Part shown: positions 48,153-57,235 of the stretch, piece by piece
Layout of the letters: the number at the start of each line of letters is the position of its first letter
Position numbering within the stretch: position 1 is the stretch's first letter
NCBI RefSeq assembly: GCF_001654965.1
Contig: NZ_LXEV01000020.1
Location: 79,447 to 143,446 of the forward strand
DNA: 64,000 nucleotides
Direction: 5' to 3'
DNA from: Proteus hauseri ATCC 700826
GTDB taxonomy: Bacteria > Pseudomonadota > Gammaproteobacteria > Enterobacterales > Enterobacteriaceae
The notes under the pieces: model-generated
What the model saw: only the letters and a program-made list of their open reading frames with translations
Database searches by the model: none
Told to the model about the DNA's origin: nothing
Translations under genes and position numbers: made by a program

Positions 48153-50204
48153 ATGGAACTGAAATCCACCCCAATGGGACAGCGTTTAGCACAACATCCT
48201 TATAATAGAGTTAAATTGTTAAATGCAGGTATTGAAGTTAGTGGTGAAAAACATCAGTACCTAATCCCTTTTAATGAACTTATCGATATTTATTGTAAAC
48301 GAGGAATAGTTTGGGGGGAGTTAGAATTTTTACTCCCAAATGATAAAGTCGTCCGATTACATGGAACAGACTGGGAAGAAACTCAACAATTTTATCGTTA
48401 TCTTCTGCAAACATGGCAAAAATGGAGTCAAGAAATGAGCGAAATAAGTGCTCAGGTTCTTGAAAAACAAATTCGTTTTATTAATGATGTCATCAATTTA
48501 AATCAATGGATAAAACGTTCTCGTCTTAAAGATATTCAACAAGCCATTCAAGAAAGTTTTTCTGCTATTCCTTTACCCCTTGAGCGCCTCATTCAATTTG
48601 ATAATTGCCGAGAACTTTATCAACGTTGCTTACAGTGGTTGCAACAAGGTGACACTTTAATAGACGAAGAAAATAGCTGTTGGACAACACGTATGCTAAA
48701 TCAGTATGCAGAGTTTTTTAATACTATTGAATCTTCGCCTTTAAATGAATCGCAGTGTAGAGCTGTTATTAATGGCGAAAATAATACTCTTGTATTAGCG
48801 GGTGCAGGCAGTGGAAAAACATCTGTATTAGTCGCAAGAGTAGGGTGGTTGCTTCGCCGTGAGTTAGCACAACCTGATCAAATTCTTTTATTAGCATTTG
48901 GGCGTAAAGCAGCTGAAGAGATAAATGAACGTATTTCTGAACGCTTAAATGTCGATATTACTGCAAAAACATTTCATGCACTCGCTTTATCTATTATTCA
49001 ACAATCTACTAAAAAGCAACCTAAAATAAGTAGTTTAGAAACAGATAATAAAAAACGTCGTTCATTATTATTAGAAGAGTGGCGTAATCAATGTCAGCAG
49101 AAAAAAGCACAGGCTAAAGGTTGGCGAGAGTGGCTTTCTCAAGAGCTCGCATGGGATATTCCAGAAGGTGAATTTTGGCACGATAAAAAACTAGAAAATC
49201 AAGTGGCTGTTAGATTAGAGCGATGGATCAGTTTATTAAGAATGCAAGGTGGTAGCCAAAAAGAGATTATTGAAAGTGTTCAACCCGAATTTACAGATAC
49301 CTTTAAAAAACATCTAAAATTACTAGCACCATTATTAAAAGCTTGGAAAGCAGCATTAAAAGAAGAAGGTGCAATAGATTTTTCTGGCTTATTACATCAG
49401 GCAATTAGTTTTATCGAAAAAGGTCGTTTTATTAATCCTTGGAAACATATTCTAGTTGATGAATTTCAAGATATTTCGCCATTAAGAGCCAGATTACTTA
49501 TGGCATTAAAACAGCAAAATAAACAAACTGCTTTATTTGTGGTTGGTGATGATTGGCAAGCAATTTATCGTTTTAGTGGAGCTGAACTCTTATTAACAAC
49601 TGCTTTCCATCGCCAATTTGGTGAGGGTGCTGAATATGCACTAGATACGACCTACCGTTTTAATGACATTATAGGTCAGGTTGCTAATGAATTTATTCAA
49701 CAAAATCCGATTCAATTATCAAAACCATTAAATAGTCTAGTAAAAGGTAATAAAAAATCGGTGGTATTGCTGCCAGATGATCAACTAGAAAATTTACTTA
49801 ATAAAATGAGCGGTTATGTTACCGAAGATGAAACAATATTATTGCTCGCACGCTATTACTATTTGCAACCCGAATTATTGAAAAAAGCACAAACACGTTG
49901 GCCTAAATTGAATCTACAATTTATGACTTTTCATGCATCAAAAGGTCAACAGGCTGACTATGTAATTATATTAGGGTTACAAGAAGGAAAGGATGGATTT
50001 CCTGCACCTGCAAGAGAATCTATTATTGAAGTTGCTTTATTACCTAAAATTGAAGATTATCCTAATGCAGAAGAACGACGTTTAATGTATGTCGCACTGA
50101 CAAGAGCTAAAAAACAAGTATGGCTATTATTTAATAAACAACAGCCATCTTGTTTTGTTGTAGAACTTAAAGCTCAAGGTGTTCCTATACAAAAGAAACC
50201 TTAA
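48153..50204 (+). CDS. helD: DNA helicase IV HelD
   Basis: Superfamily 1 3'-5' helicase of the UvrD/Rep family (E. coli helicase IV, not the Gram-positive RNA polymerase recycler of the same name). 683 residues (684 in E. coli). A specific N-terminal domain (about 1-190) precedes the helicase core with Walker A VLAGAGSGKTS near 217, Walker B ILVDEFQDISP, GDDWQAIYRFSG, and the C-terminal motifs FMTFHASKGQQADYVI and MYVALTRAK. Transcribed divergently from yccS; its stop is 2 bases from the convergent mgsA stop, with no terminator between. Confidence 0.96.
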   Translation: MELKSTPMGQRLAQHPYNRVKLLNAGIEVSGEKHQYLIPFNELIDIYCKRGIVWGELEFLLPNDKVVRLHGTDWEETQQFYRYLLQTWQKWSQEMSEISAQVLEKQIRFINDVINLNQWIKRSRLKDIQQAIQESFSAIPLPLERLIQFDNCRELYQRCLQWLQQGDTLIDEENSCWTTRMLNQYAEFFNTIESSPLNESQCRAVINGENNTLVLAGAGSGKTSVLVARVGWLLRRELAQPDQILLLAFGRKAAEEINERISERLNVDITAKTFHALALSIIQQSTKKQPKISSLETDNKKRRSLLLEEWRNQCQQKKAQAKGWREWLSQELAWDIPEGEFWHDKKLENQVAVRLERWISLLRMQGGSQKEIIESVQPEFTDTFKKHLKLLAPLLKAWKAALKEEGAIDFSGLLHQAISFIEKGRFINPWKHILVDEFQDISPLRARLLMALKQQNKQTALFVVGDDWQAIYRFSGAELLLTTAFHRQFGEGAEYALDTTYRFNDIIGQVANEFIQQNPIQLSKPLNSLVKGNKKSVVLLPDDQLENLLNKMSGYVTEDETILLLARYYYLQPELLKKAQTRWPKLNLQFMTFHASKGQQADYVIILGLQEGKDGFPAPARESIIEVALLPKIEDYPNAEERRLMYVALTRAKKQVWLLFNKQQPSCFVVELKAQGVPIQKKP

Positions 50205-50206
50205 AA

Positions 50207-50665
50207 CTATTTTAAACGTTCTTTTAAGTAACCTTCGTAGTCAGGAATTTTAATTTTTGATTCTTGTGCAAATAAAGGGGAAGAAATTAAAAAGTTTGCT
50301 GTTGAACGATTGGTCGCAACAGGAATATTCCAGACTGTCGCTAAGCGCAAGAGCGCTTTAACATCCGGATCATGTGGGACTGCATTAAGTGGATCCCAAA
50401 AGAAAATCAAAATATCTATTTTCTTTTCAGCAATCATAGCACCAATTTGCTGATCGCCGCCCATTGGGCCACTTAGCATTTGAGTTACTGTTAATCCAGT
50501 ATGTTGACTAACCAGATTTCCAGTTGTTCCTGTTGCAAATAACTGGTGGATCGCAAGTTGTTCTCGGTTATTTTGAACCCATTCAAGTAACGAACTTTTA
50601 CAGTGATCATGTGCAACAAGCGCGATATTTTTTTCTATAGGGAGCGTGCGGTCAATTTGTTCCAT
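50207..50665 (-). CDS. mgsA: Methylglyoxal synthase MgsA
   Basis: Converts dihydroxyacetone phosphate to methylglyoxal and phosphate, a glycolytic bypass when phosphate is scarce. 152 residues, the E. coli length. Catalytic residues: His19 and Asp20 (LVAHDHCK), Asp71 in [11 protein letters not shown], His98 in PHDPD. GloC at 16.8 kb acts downstream in methylglyoxal removal. Convergent and almost abutting with helD. Confidence 0.97.
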   Translation of the reverse strand: MEQIDRTLPIEKNIALVAHDHCKSSLLEWVQNNREQLAIHQLFATGTTGNLVSQHTGLTVTQMLSGPMGGDQQIGAMIAEKKIDILIFFWDPLNAVPHDPDVKALLRLATVWNIPVATNRSTANFLISSPLFAQESKIKIPDYEGYLKERLK

Positions 50666-50804
50666 TTGATACCTTTAAAATAAATACAGTTATTATTCCA
50701 ATTGTAAAAATACCTTTTTTTTATTCTACAAGCTATGAACTCATCAAGATACTATGATGTATCATAACATTTTCGATCTTCTGCTTAATTTACGGAGTAT
50801 ATAA

Positions 50805-51218
50805 ATGGTTGATTCCGACATTTATGACATTTTAAGAAGTGTCAAAACGATAGCATTAGTTGGAGCCAGTGCTAAAGAAGAGCGTCCAAGTTATAAAGTC
50901 ATGAAATTCTTATTAGAACAAGGCTATGAGGTTATTCCTGTTAATCCTGCAATGGTAGGGCAAACTTTACTTGGACAACAATGTTATGCATCGTTGGGCG
51001 ATATCTCAGTTGCAGTGGATATGGTTGATGTATTTCGTCAGTCATCTCTTGCATTAGAAATTGCAAAAGAGGCGATAGAAATTAAGGCTAAAGTATTGTG
51101 GTTACAAATTGGTGTGATTAATGAAGAAGCCAAAATATTGGCGGAAAAAGCAGGTTTACGAGTGGTAATGGATCGTTGTCCTAAGCAAGAGATTGAAGCA
51201 CATGGTTTGCCTTGGTAA
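50805..51218 (+). CDS. yccU: CoA-binding domain protein YccU
   Basis: A 137-residue single CoA-binding (succinyl-CoA ligase alpha N-terminal-like Rossmann) domain protein, the E. coli YccU size. It shows TIALVGASAKEERPSYKV, EVIPVNPAMVGQTLLGQQCY and the end VVMDRCPKQEIEAHG typical of the family. Function unknown. The E. coli neighbour yccT is absent between mgsA and yccU. Confidence 0.93.
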   Translation: MVDSDIYDILRSVKTIALVGASAKEERPSYKVMKFLLEQGYEVIPVNPAMVGQTLLGQQCYASLGDISVAVDMVDVFRQSSLALEIAKEAIEIKAKVLWLQIGVINEEAKILAEKAGLRVVMDRCPKQEIEAHGLPW

Positions 51219-51231
51219 CTTACCAGGCAAA

Positions 51232-51262
51232 ATAAAATCGCCGAAACCAGTTCGGCGATTAT
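51232..51262 (-). terminator. Terminator of hspQ
   Basis: AATCGCCGAA / TTCGGCGATT with a 5-base loop; on the minus strand followed by TTATTTT. It may also stop yccU transcripts. Confidence 0.85.
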
Positions 51263-51296
51263 CGATTATTACTGATGTTACTTAAGTCGTATGCTG

Positions 51297-51617
51297 CTAG
51301 TTTCTTAATCTTGGTGCCTGTAATTGACTTCGAATTGACTGTGATAATTCATCTAGTGAATCATTGTCTAAATGTTCGTCCGATATTTCATAGGTAATTT
51401 GTGCTTCAGCAAGATAAGTATGAACGGGTTGTCCTTCATCATCTTCCATCACAACATGGTACCAAGGGGCGGCTCGCAAGGTTACATTAGATGCAATATC
51501 ATCCTCATTGGGTTGATCAAGGGAATACTCAGCATCTACATCGACAACAACACCTAAATAACCAAGTAATTTGTGTCTAACCTGCTGGCCTATTCCAAAT
51601 TTGCTGGCGGTCATCAT
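51297..51617 (-). CDS. hspQ: Heat-shock protein HspQ
   Basis: HspQ (YccV) binds hemimethylated oriC DNA and is a Lon specificity-enhancing factor. 106 residues (105 in E. coli), with [51 protein letters not shown] and the LQAPRLRN end that contains the Lon degron region. Two adjacent ATGs are possible (51617 or 51614) after GGAGG; the first gives 7-base spacing. A heat-shock promoter lies 40-65 bp upstream. Confidence 0.96.
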   Translation of the reverse strand: MMTASKFGIGQQVRHKLLGYLGVVVDVDAEYSLDQPNEDDIASNVTLRAAPWYHVVMEDDEGQPVHTYLAEAQITYEISDEHLDNDSLDELSQSIRSQLQAPRLRN

Positions 51618-51653
51618 ATTATCACCTCCACAGAGCCTTACTATATTGACTGT

Positions 51654-51683
51654 ATATATGAGGGCATAAAGTGAAATTTCAAG
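51654..51683 (-). promoter_or_regulatory. Sigma-32 promoter of hspQ
   Basis: Minus strand CTTGAAA, 13-base spacer, CCCTCATATA. This fits the heat-shock consensus CTTGAAA-N(13-15)-CCCCAT-T with one change in the -10 element, and fits the family's known sigma-32 control. Confidence 0.85.
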
Positions 51684-51818
51684 AAGTTAGTCAAAAAATA
51701 AAATTCTTTATTTTTCAGCGTGAACTAAACACCTCACAAAATCAGATTATCTATTGTATAAAGAAAAGACAATAACCTTATTAGAATATTTATTTTAAAT
51801 GGACAATATGGGGATTAA

Positions 51819-52097
51819 ATGACAGTAGGCAGAGAGTATATTATTCAAGGACGTGTTCAAGGTGTGGGTTTTCGTTTTCATACATACCAATGGATGCAAA
51901 AAAAAACTATTACTGGTTACGTTTGGAACCGTGAAGATGGCAGTGTGGGTATAAAAGCCTTTGGTAATGAATTAGATTTACAAAATTTAGAACGGTGGCT
52001 AGAAGCTGGTGGCCCAATAGGAAGTAAAATTACTTTTTGGTCAGCAACTCCTTGTCAATATGAACAAATGACGAACTTTTCAATCCGCCATTTTTAA
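51819..52097 (+). CDS. yccX: Acylphosphatase YccX
   Basis: Small acylphosphatase hydrolysing carboxyl-phosphate bonds. 92 residues, typical of the family. Phosphate loop GRVQGVGFRFHTYQ with catalytic Arg19; catalytic Asn37 in GYVWNREDGSV. Start ATG after GGGGATTAA. In E. coli rlmI lies between hspQ and yccX; it is missing here. Convergent with tusE. Confidence 0.95.
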   Translation: MTVGREYIIQGRVQGVGFRFHTYQWMQKKTITGYVWNREDGSVGIKAFGNELDLQNLERWLEAGGPIGSKITFWSATPCQYEQMTNFSIRHF

Positions 52098-52146
52098 AAA
52101 CAGGATTAGGCTATTTATAGTTAAAATCTTAACTAAAGGTAATAAG

Positions 52147-52476
52147 CTAAATACATTTGACAGGCTTTGGTAAACCGGCCAATTTTGTTGCCTGTTTAGC
52201 AGGACCTTTAGGAAATAAACGATAGAGATAGCGGCTATTACCTTTTTCTTCTCCATATTTTTGGGATAATGCTTTAACGAGCATGCGAATGGCTGGAGAA
52301 GTATTAAACTCCAAATAAAATTGGCGTACAAAGCGAATAATTTCCCAATGTTGCTCTGTCAGTTCAATTTCTTCTTGTTCAGCTAATATTGGGACCATTT
52401 CTTCAGTCCATTCATTGCTATTATTTAAATAACCGTGACTATCTGTCTCGATTTTTTGTCCATTAAATACAAACAT
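52147..52476 (-). CDS. tusE: Sulfur relay protein TusE
   Basis: TusE takes sulfur from TusBCD and passes it to MnmA for 2-thiolation of U34 in tRNA-Lys/Glu/Gln (DsrC family). 109 residues, the E. coli length. The persulfide-carrying penultimate Cys is in the C-terminal [21 protein letters not shown] and [21 protein letters not shown] are nearly identical to E. coli. The start at 52476 ([12 protein letters not shown]) matches the family; a longer frame to 52536 is rejected. No strong ribosome site. The E. coli neighbour yccA is not present between tusE and the tRNA. Confidence 0.96.
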   Translation of the reverse strand: MFVFNGQKIETDSHGYLNNSNEWTEEMVPILAEQEEIELTEQHWEIIRFVRQFYLEFNTSPAIRMLVKALSQKYGEEKGNSRYLYRLFPKGPAKQATKLAGLPKPVKCI

Positions 52477-52657
52477 ATGTGATATAACCAATAAAAAATA
52501 ATAATTTAATTTAGCAAAAATGAGCAAAATACCCAAGTACTACCGGTAAATTGTTGATTAATTAATCCATTGAACCTGAATGCGTTTAATTTTAAGACAA
52601 ACAGCAGAATAAGGGCTTTACAATATAAGCTTAGATGTTTATATTGCTCCCCATTGC

Positions 52658-52745
52658 GGAGGGGTGGCCGAGCGGCTGAAGGCAGCGGTCTTGAAAACCG
52701 CCGATGGGAAACCATCCGAGAGTTCGAATCTCTCCTCCTCCGCCA
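52658..52745 (+). tRNA. serT: tRNA-Ser (UGA)
   Basis: An 88-base class II tRNA with encoded CCA. Acceptor stem GGAGGGG / CTCCTCC (one G-T pair), D arm TGGCCGAGCGGCTGAAGGC, anticodon loop CTTGAAA with anticodon TGA at 52692-52694, a long variable arm (GATGGGAAACCATC) and T arm GAGTTCGAATCTC. The serine type is clear from the variable arm and anticodon. E. coli serT lies in the equivalent chromosomal position after tusE/yccA. Confidence 0.98.
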
Positions 52746-53046
52746 TTTCATCATCTCCTAGCATCTCCTGAAGTCCCCCAAATCCAATAAAATCAAACCT
52801 TGTTACTAAATTATTATCTATTTATATTCCTTAATATCACTTCTCATTTCTGCTTTTTTGTCTGTTTTTTGTAGAGAATTTTCCTTGCAATTACTCCTAT
52901 ACAATATTGATATTTTATAAATACAACTCAAATATCGTTCAAAAAAATAGTCAGGTTATTGTAAATAAAGGCTTTTTATCGGTTGCTGTTGTCCGGGACT
53001 TATTAGTTGCTTAGTATTCTTGTTATTAATTTAAATGGGTGTCAAT

Positions 53047-53163
53047 ATGAAAAGAATATTTATGGGATTATTAAGCACTATTTCTATTGGTGCGATAGCT
53101 AAAAATGCAGAAGGTAATAAATATCCTAATTTTTCAAAAAATCTTAATCGCCAAAACAATTAG
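53047..53163 (+). pseudogene. Short frame with signal-like start, possibly decayed
   Basis: A 38-codon frame, start MKRIFMGLLSTISIGAIA, which reads like a short secretion signal, then KNAEGNKYPNF. After its TAG the same frame continues open for 34 more codons (to about 53268: SAGNMEILKNACKRLVN, TIIASAYFQGGG). That pattern suggests a once longer gene interrupted by a stop; a genuine small peptide is the alternative. No strong ribosome site. Not matched to a family. Confidence 0.3.
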
Positions 53164-53252
53164 TCTGCTGGAAATATGGAGATTCTGAAAAATGCGTGCA
53201 AACGTCTCGTTAATACTATTATTGCTTCTGCATATTTCCAAGGAGGGGGAAT

Positions 53253-53453
53253 ATGGGGTATCAATTAAAAGTAGGTGATCCAGAGTTTAAAAAAACACCG
53301 AATATAAATAAAATTTGCGATATGGCTAAATATCTTATCCAAAATTTAAACAATAATGATTAAAAATGGTTCAACCCTTTATATCGCGAGGTTGTAATGG
53401 AGGATCTAATTCACCCTGATATTATTTTTGATCTTGCATTTCCCAATGGTTAG
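53253..53453 (+). pseudogene. Frame with internal stop, decayed gene fragment
   Basis: ATG at 53253 is preceded by AAGGAGGGGG, an excellent ribosome site. The first frame is 36 codons (starts MGYQLKVGDPEFKKTPNINK, ends IQNLNNND) and stops at 53361-53363. Beyond the TAA the same frame stays open for 29 codons (KWFNPLYREVV, MEDLIHPDIIFDLAFPNG), which look protein-like. Either a real 36-residue peptide or, more likely with the preceding frame, remnants of one disrupted gene. Family not recognised. Confidence 0.35.
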
Positions 53454-53711
53454 CTACGATTTTTATTTTTTGCATTATATTCTGTATAAAATAAATAATT
53501 ACAATATATATAAACTGGATATTAACACAATAAATAAGAGTATAAATTTAGTATAACATTACCTAAATAAGATTGTGTTTTTAATAAATATCTTAGAGCA
53601 TATTCCTCATATTTCATCGGACTAAAACACAAATAGAATTACTTTAGAATCACAATATTGTGTTACGCATCAATGCAAGTTTTTTTAGCTAAATATATTT
53701 ACGTAACTAAC

Positions 53712-53738
53712 TAAAGTTCTTAAGTAGTGTACCGATAC
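53712..53738 (+). promoter_or_regulatory. Sigma-28 (FliA) promoter of the chemoreceptor gene
   Basis: TAAAGTTC, 11-base spacer, ACCGATAC: very close to the FliA consensus TAAAGTTT-N11-GCCGATAA with correct spacing, 60 bp upstream of the chemoreceptor ATG. It places the gene in the late flagellar/chemotaxis regulon. Confidence 0.88.
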
Positions 53739-53797
53739 TGTCAACTCATCAATAAGTTATCAATATTGATTAATGGCAGAAGCAAAAAAGGCAAAAT

Positions 53798-55348
53798 ATG
53801 TTTTTTAATAACGTTAAGATCGGTACAAAATTAGCTACCGCATTTATTACCTTCATTATATTAATAATGCTTGGTTCTACACTCGGGTTGGTCGGATTAA
53901 ATCGTGCAAATGAGGGGATTAAAGATGTTGTAACCGATATTTATCCCTCTACAGTAAAAGCAAATTTATTAATTAATTATTTTAATGAATTTATTGGGTT
54001 CCAACAGCTCTCTATGTTAGATGAAAGAGGTACTTTAAGTCATCAACAAGAGAGTAAAAAGAAAGAGATTACTGCAAAAATTGCACAATTATTGAAGGAG
54101 TTAGAAGAAAATACACATGATAGTGAATCTAAAAAAATTATTGCTGAAGTATACGATATTCGTCAGAAATATATAAATTCACAAAATTATGTTGTGCAAG
54201 CGATTAGTGATAATAATAGACAAGCGGCCATCAATGAGCTGCTAACTAATACCTCTGATATTCAAAAGAGGTATCGAGATAAAATAGTTCAATTTATTGA
54301 GCTACAGAACCAAAAAATGTATAAGTTTGGCAATGAAGTTGAACATGACTTTCTTGAAAAAAGAATGTATTTAATATTGTTGGCTATTTTAAGTATTGTA
54401 GTTGGTAGTGCTATGGGATGGTTTATCACCAGAGCTATTACACGCCCATTAGTTCAAGCGGTTAATTTTGCTCAAGCAATAGCTAACGGTGATTTAACTC
54501 AAAATATTAATATTAATTCTCGTGATGAGACTGGTATTTTATTACATGCATTATCAGATATGAATATGCATTTACTGGAAATAGTGCAAGAAGTGCAAAA
54601 TGGTTCACAGAGTATTTCAGCTGCTGCCGAGCAAATTACATCAGGTAGCCAGAATTTAGCAGCAAGAACAGAAGAACAAGCAACATCAGTGGAAGAAACA
54701 GCGAGTTCAATGGAGCAGATGACCTCGACGGTTAAAAATACAACCGAGCATACTCATGATGCTATTGCTGTAGCAGAAAAAACCGAAATTGCAGTACATC
54801 ATAATGGAACTATGATGGAACAAGTCACTGAAAAAATGACAATGATTAATACATCATCGGCGAAGATGGTAGATATCATCAATTTAATTGATGCAATAGC
54901 ATTTCAAACTAATATTTTAGCGTTAAACGCTGCGGTAGAAGCAGCAAGAGCGGGCGAGCATGGTAATGGGTTTGCCGTTGTTGCAAGTGAAGTTAGACTA
55001 TTAGCGCAAAAAAGTGCTACTTCAGCGAATGATATACGTATATTAATTGAAAACTCATCAGTACAAACACAAGAGGGAATGGATTTAGTTGAGCAAGCAG
55101 GGCAACAGATCAAGAAAATGGTGACTGATGTTGAGGAAATAAATGCATTATTAAGAGAAATCGGACAAGCCAGTAGCGAACAAAGCGATGGTATTTCACA
55201 AATAAATAATGCTATTGCTCAATTAGACTCAACAACCCAACAGAATACTGGGTTAGTAGAAGAATCAGTTGCAGCGGCCGATTCATTAAATGAACAAGCG
55301 ATCAACCTTAATAAATTAGTAAGTTATTTTAAACTTAGTCATTTATAA
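53798..55348 (+). CDS. Methyl-accepting chemotaxis protein
   Basis: A 516-residue transmembrane chemoreceptor. Order: membrane segment 1 (about residues 12-33), a periplasmic four-helix-bundle sensor (about 35-188), membrane segment 2 (about 190-212, ending [11 protein letters not shown]), HAMP (about 213-268), and the cytoplasmic signalling helices with the hairpin tip [20 protein letters not shown]. Methylation-helix glutamates/glutamines are present ([17 protein letters not shown]). The C-terminus ends FKLSHL and lacks the NWETF-type pentapeptide that tethers CheR/CheB in the major E. coli receptors. The ligand cannot be told. A FliA promoter precedes it; GGC/AAGG-like ribosome site. Confidence 0.95.
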   Translation: MFFNNVKIGTKLATAFITFIILIMLGSTLGLVGLNRANEGIKDVVTDIYPSTVKANLLINYFNEFIGFQQLSMLDERGTLSHQQESKKKEITAKIAQLLKELEENTHDSESKKIIAEVYDIRQKYINSQNYVVQAISDNNRQAAINELLTNTSDIQKRYRDKIVQFIELQNQKMYKFGNEVEHDFLEKRMYLILLAILSIVVGSAMGWFITRAITRPLVQAVNFAQAIANGDLTQNININSRDETGILLHALSDMNMHLLEIVQEVQNGSQSISAAAEQITSGSQNLAARTEEQATSVEETASSMEQMTSTVKNTTEHTHDAIAVAEKTEIAVHHNGTMMEQVTEKMTMINTSSAKMVDIINLIDAIAFQTNILALNAAVEAARAGEHGNGFAVVASEVRLLAQKSATSANDIRILIENSSVQTQEGMDLVEQAGQQIKKMVTDVEEINALLREIGQASSEQSDGISQINNAIAQLDSTTQQNTGLVEESVAAADSLNEQAINLNKLVSYFKLSHL

Positions 55349-55696
55349 TTTTTCGTTGTAAATATTTAATTAAATTATTTCTTAAAGGTTATTACATATA
55401 ATCATGTAGTAGCCTTTAATATCATTAAATGAATAAAATATTTTTGGACTATTTTATAAAAATGTATTTTTATGACTAATTAAAGAAGGATGGGAAATTA
55501 ATAAATTAAAATTCTATTGGTTAATGATATGTATAAAAATAATTACAAATATGTTTATTGTTTTTGCTCTGTGTTATTTTTATTGGCTTATTATTAATTG
55601 ATTTATTGTAAAACACTATTTTTATAAATATTTATTTGTCATTTATGTGAGAGATCAAGTATAACAAAATGAAAATAAAAGTTAGGACATATAAAA
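55349..55696. other. AT-rich intergenic chemoreceptor / gltP, 348 bp
   Basis: No coding signal. A short inverted-repeat AAAGGTTATTACATATAATCATGTAGTAGCCTTT-like region at 55383-55417 (AAAGG...CCTTT, with imperfect inner arms) may terminate the chemoreceptor transcript. The remainder presumably holds the gltP promoter. Confidence 0.4.
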
Positions 55697-56995
55697 ATGA
55701 CAACTAAACAAACACACAAATTTAAATTTGGGCTTGGGTGGCAAATCCTAGTTGCCCTTGTATTAGGAATAATTGTTGGCGCTATTTTACATGATAATCA
55801 AAGTAAAGAGTGGCTAATTGAGAATTTTTTATCACCAGCAGGTAAGATCTTTATTCAGTTAATTAAAATGATTGTAGTGCCTATTGTTATTTCAACATTG
55901 GTTGTTGGTATTGCGGGAGTGGGCAGTACAAAACAACTAGGCAAGCTAGGATTTAAAACAATACTTTATTTTGAGATCATCACTACAATTGCAATTATTG
56001 TCGGAATTAGTTTAGCTAATATATTCCAACCCGGTGTTGGCATTGATATGTCTTCACTTAATCAAGTCGATATCTCTCAGTATGAAAAAACAACACAACA
56101 AATAGAAAGCCATTCTCATGGAATTATGGCTACAATACTGTCGCTTGTTCCTTCTAATATATTTGCTGCGATGGCTAGTGGGGAAATGCTACCAGTTATT
56201 TTCTTTGCTGTTATTTTTGGTATGGGGCTTTCATCATTACCACAAGAGAAAAAAGAGCCGTTATTAGTTGTATTGCAAACCTTTTCTGAAACCATGTTCC
56301 GTGTAACTCATATGATTATGATGTATGCACCCATCGGTGTTTTTGCACTGATTTCTGTTACCGTTGCTAATTTTGGTTTCACTTCGTTAATTCCATTAAT
56401 TAAATTGGTAATGTTAGTTCATTGCGCAATATTATTTTTTGCCATTGTGGTATTAGGTATTGTTGCGAAAATCTGTGATATAAATATATTTACGTTAATT
56501 AAAATTTTAAAAGATGAGCTGATATTAGCTTATTCGACAGCAAGTTCAGAAACCGTTTTACCAAGAATTATGGATAAAATGGAGAAATATGGTGCTTCTA
56601 AATCTGTAACAAGTTTTGTTATTCCAATTGGTTATTCTTTTAATCTTGATGGTTCAACTTTATATCAGAGTATTGCAGCGATATTTATTGCCCAGTTATA
56701 CGGTATTGATCTATCCCTATGGCAAGAAATTACATTGGTTGTTACTTTAATGATTACATCGAAAGGTATCGCTGGTGTACCTGGTGTCTCGTTTGTTGTT
56801 CTTTTGGCGACATTAGGCTCGGTAGGAATTCCTTTAGAAGGATTAGCCTTCATTGCTGGTATTGACCGAATTTTAGATATGGCAAGAACGGCACTCAACG
56901 TTGTTGGTAATGCTTTAGCTGCATTAGTCATTGCTAAATGGGAACGTCAATTCGATAGTAAAAAATCAAAAGAATATGAAGCTACTTTTAAATAA
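55697..56995 (+). CDS. gltP: Glutamate/aspartate:proton symporter GltP
   Basis: A 432-residue secondary transporter of the DAACS (dicarboxylate/amino acid:cation symporter) family, closely following E. coli GltP (437). Eight membrane helices plus two re-entrant loops; family marks are AYSTASSETVLPRI (HP1 serine-rich), GYSFNLDGSTLYQSIAAIF (NMDGT-like motif) and GIAGVPGVSFVVLLATL (HP2). The long similarity over IKMIVVPIVISTLVVGIAG makes the GltP rather than DctA assignment likely. AGGAC upstream of the ATG; a terminator follows. Confidence 0.94.
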   Translation: MTTKQTHKFKFGLGWQILVALVLGIIVGAILHDNQSKEWLIENFLSPAGKIFIQLIKMIVVPIVISTLVVGIAGVGSTKQLGKLGFKTILYFEIITTIAIIVGISLANIFQPGVGIDMSSLNQVDISQYEKTTQQIESHSHGIMATILSLVPSNIFAAMASGEMLPVIFFAVIFGMGLSSLPQEKKEPLLVVLQTFSETMFRVTHMIMMYAPIGVFALISVTVANFGFTSLIPLIKLVMLVHCAILFFAIVVLGIVAKICDINIFTLIKILKDELILAYSTASSETVLPRIMDKMEKYGASKSVTSFVIPIGYSFNLDGSTLYQSIAAIFIAQLYGIDLSLWQEITLVVTLMITSKGIAGVPGVSFVVLLATLGSVGIPLEGLAFIAGIDRILDMARTALNVVGNALAALVIAKWERQFDSKKSKEYEATFK

Positions 56996-57018
56996 AAAAT
57001 AACTTTTATAGCACTAAA

Positions 57019-57047
57019 ATAAAAAAGCTCTTTGGGAGCTTTTTTTG
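57019..57047 (+). terminator. Terminator of gltP
   Basis: AAAAAAGCTC-TTTGG-GAGCTTTTTTT, directly after the gene. Confidence 0.92.
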
Positions 57048-57178
57048 AATTAAATTATATTTGCAAAGATATAATTTTTTAATATATTCAGTAAGGTTTC
57101 AACCTAAGATTATCTACATTGATAATAAAAGTTTTAATTTTTGAGAAAAGAGTCTAAATGTTAAAAAGGATATAAATA

Positions 57179-57235
57179 ATGATTGTTTATATTATAATAA
57201 TGTATTTTTTATTAAGATTACATTTAATAAAATAG
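57179..57235 (+). CDS. Possible 18-residue hydrophobic peptide
   Basis: An 18-codon frame, MIVYIIIMYFLLRLHLIK, preceded by AAAAGGAT at a good distance. Its stop TAG is the first unit of the adjacent hexanucleotide repeat. Its size and hydrophobicity recall small membrane peptides such as Ibs-type toxins, but AT-rich DNA makes such frames by chance and no antisense RNA was identified. Low confidence. Confidence 0.2.
   Translation: MIVYIIIMYFLLRLHLIK

Larger units (their letters stand above)
52746..53797. other. Accessory gap after tRNA-Ser with decayed coding traces
   Basis: About 1050 bp, very AT-rich, between tRNA-Ser and a chemoreceptor gene. It holds a 38-codon signal-like frame (53047-53163), a second short frame with a strong ribosome site (53253-53363) and in-frame continuations of both across stop codons, then the sigma-28 promoter at 53712. 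No integrase, no duplicated tRNA end and no attachment repeat were found. Confidence 0.6.

Noticed and set aside
48153..50204. HelD as the RNA-polymerase recycling factor
   Set aside because: The protein follows E. coli helicase IV across its full length; the Gram-positive HelD is only distantly related.
52080..52331. Minus-strand frame overlapping tusE
   Set aside because: Alternative frame of the conserved tusE gene.
52658..52745. Integrated element anchored at tRNA-Ser
   Set aside because: No integrase gene, no second copy of the tRNA 3' end and no attachment repeat found inside the window.
52746..53797. Toxin-antitoxin system in the short frames after the tRNA
   Set aside because: Frames are interrupted and match no toxin or antitoxin family I know; decay is the simpler reading.
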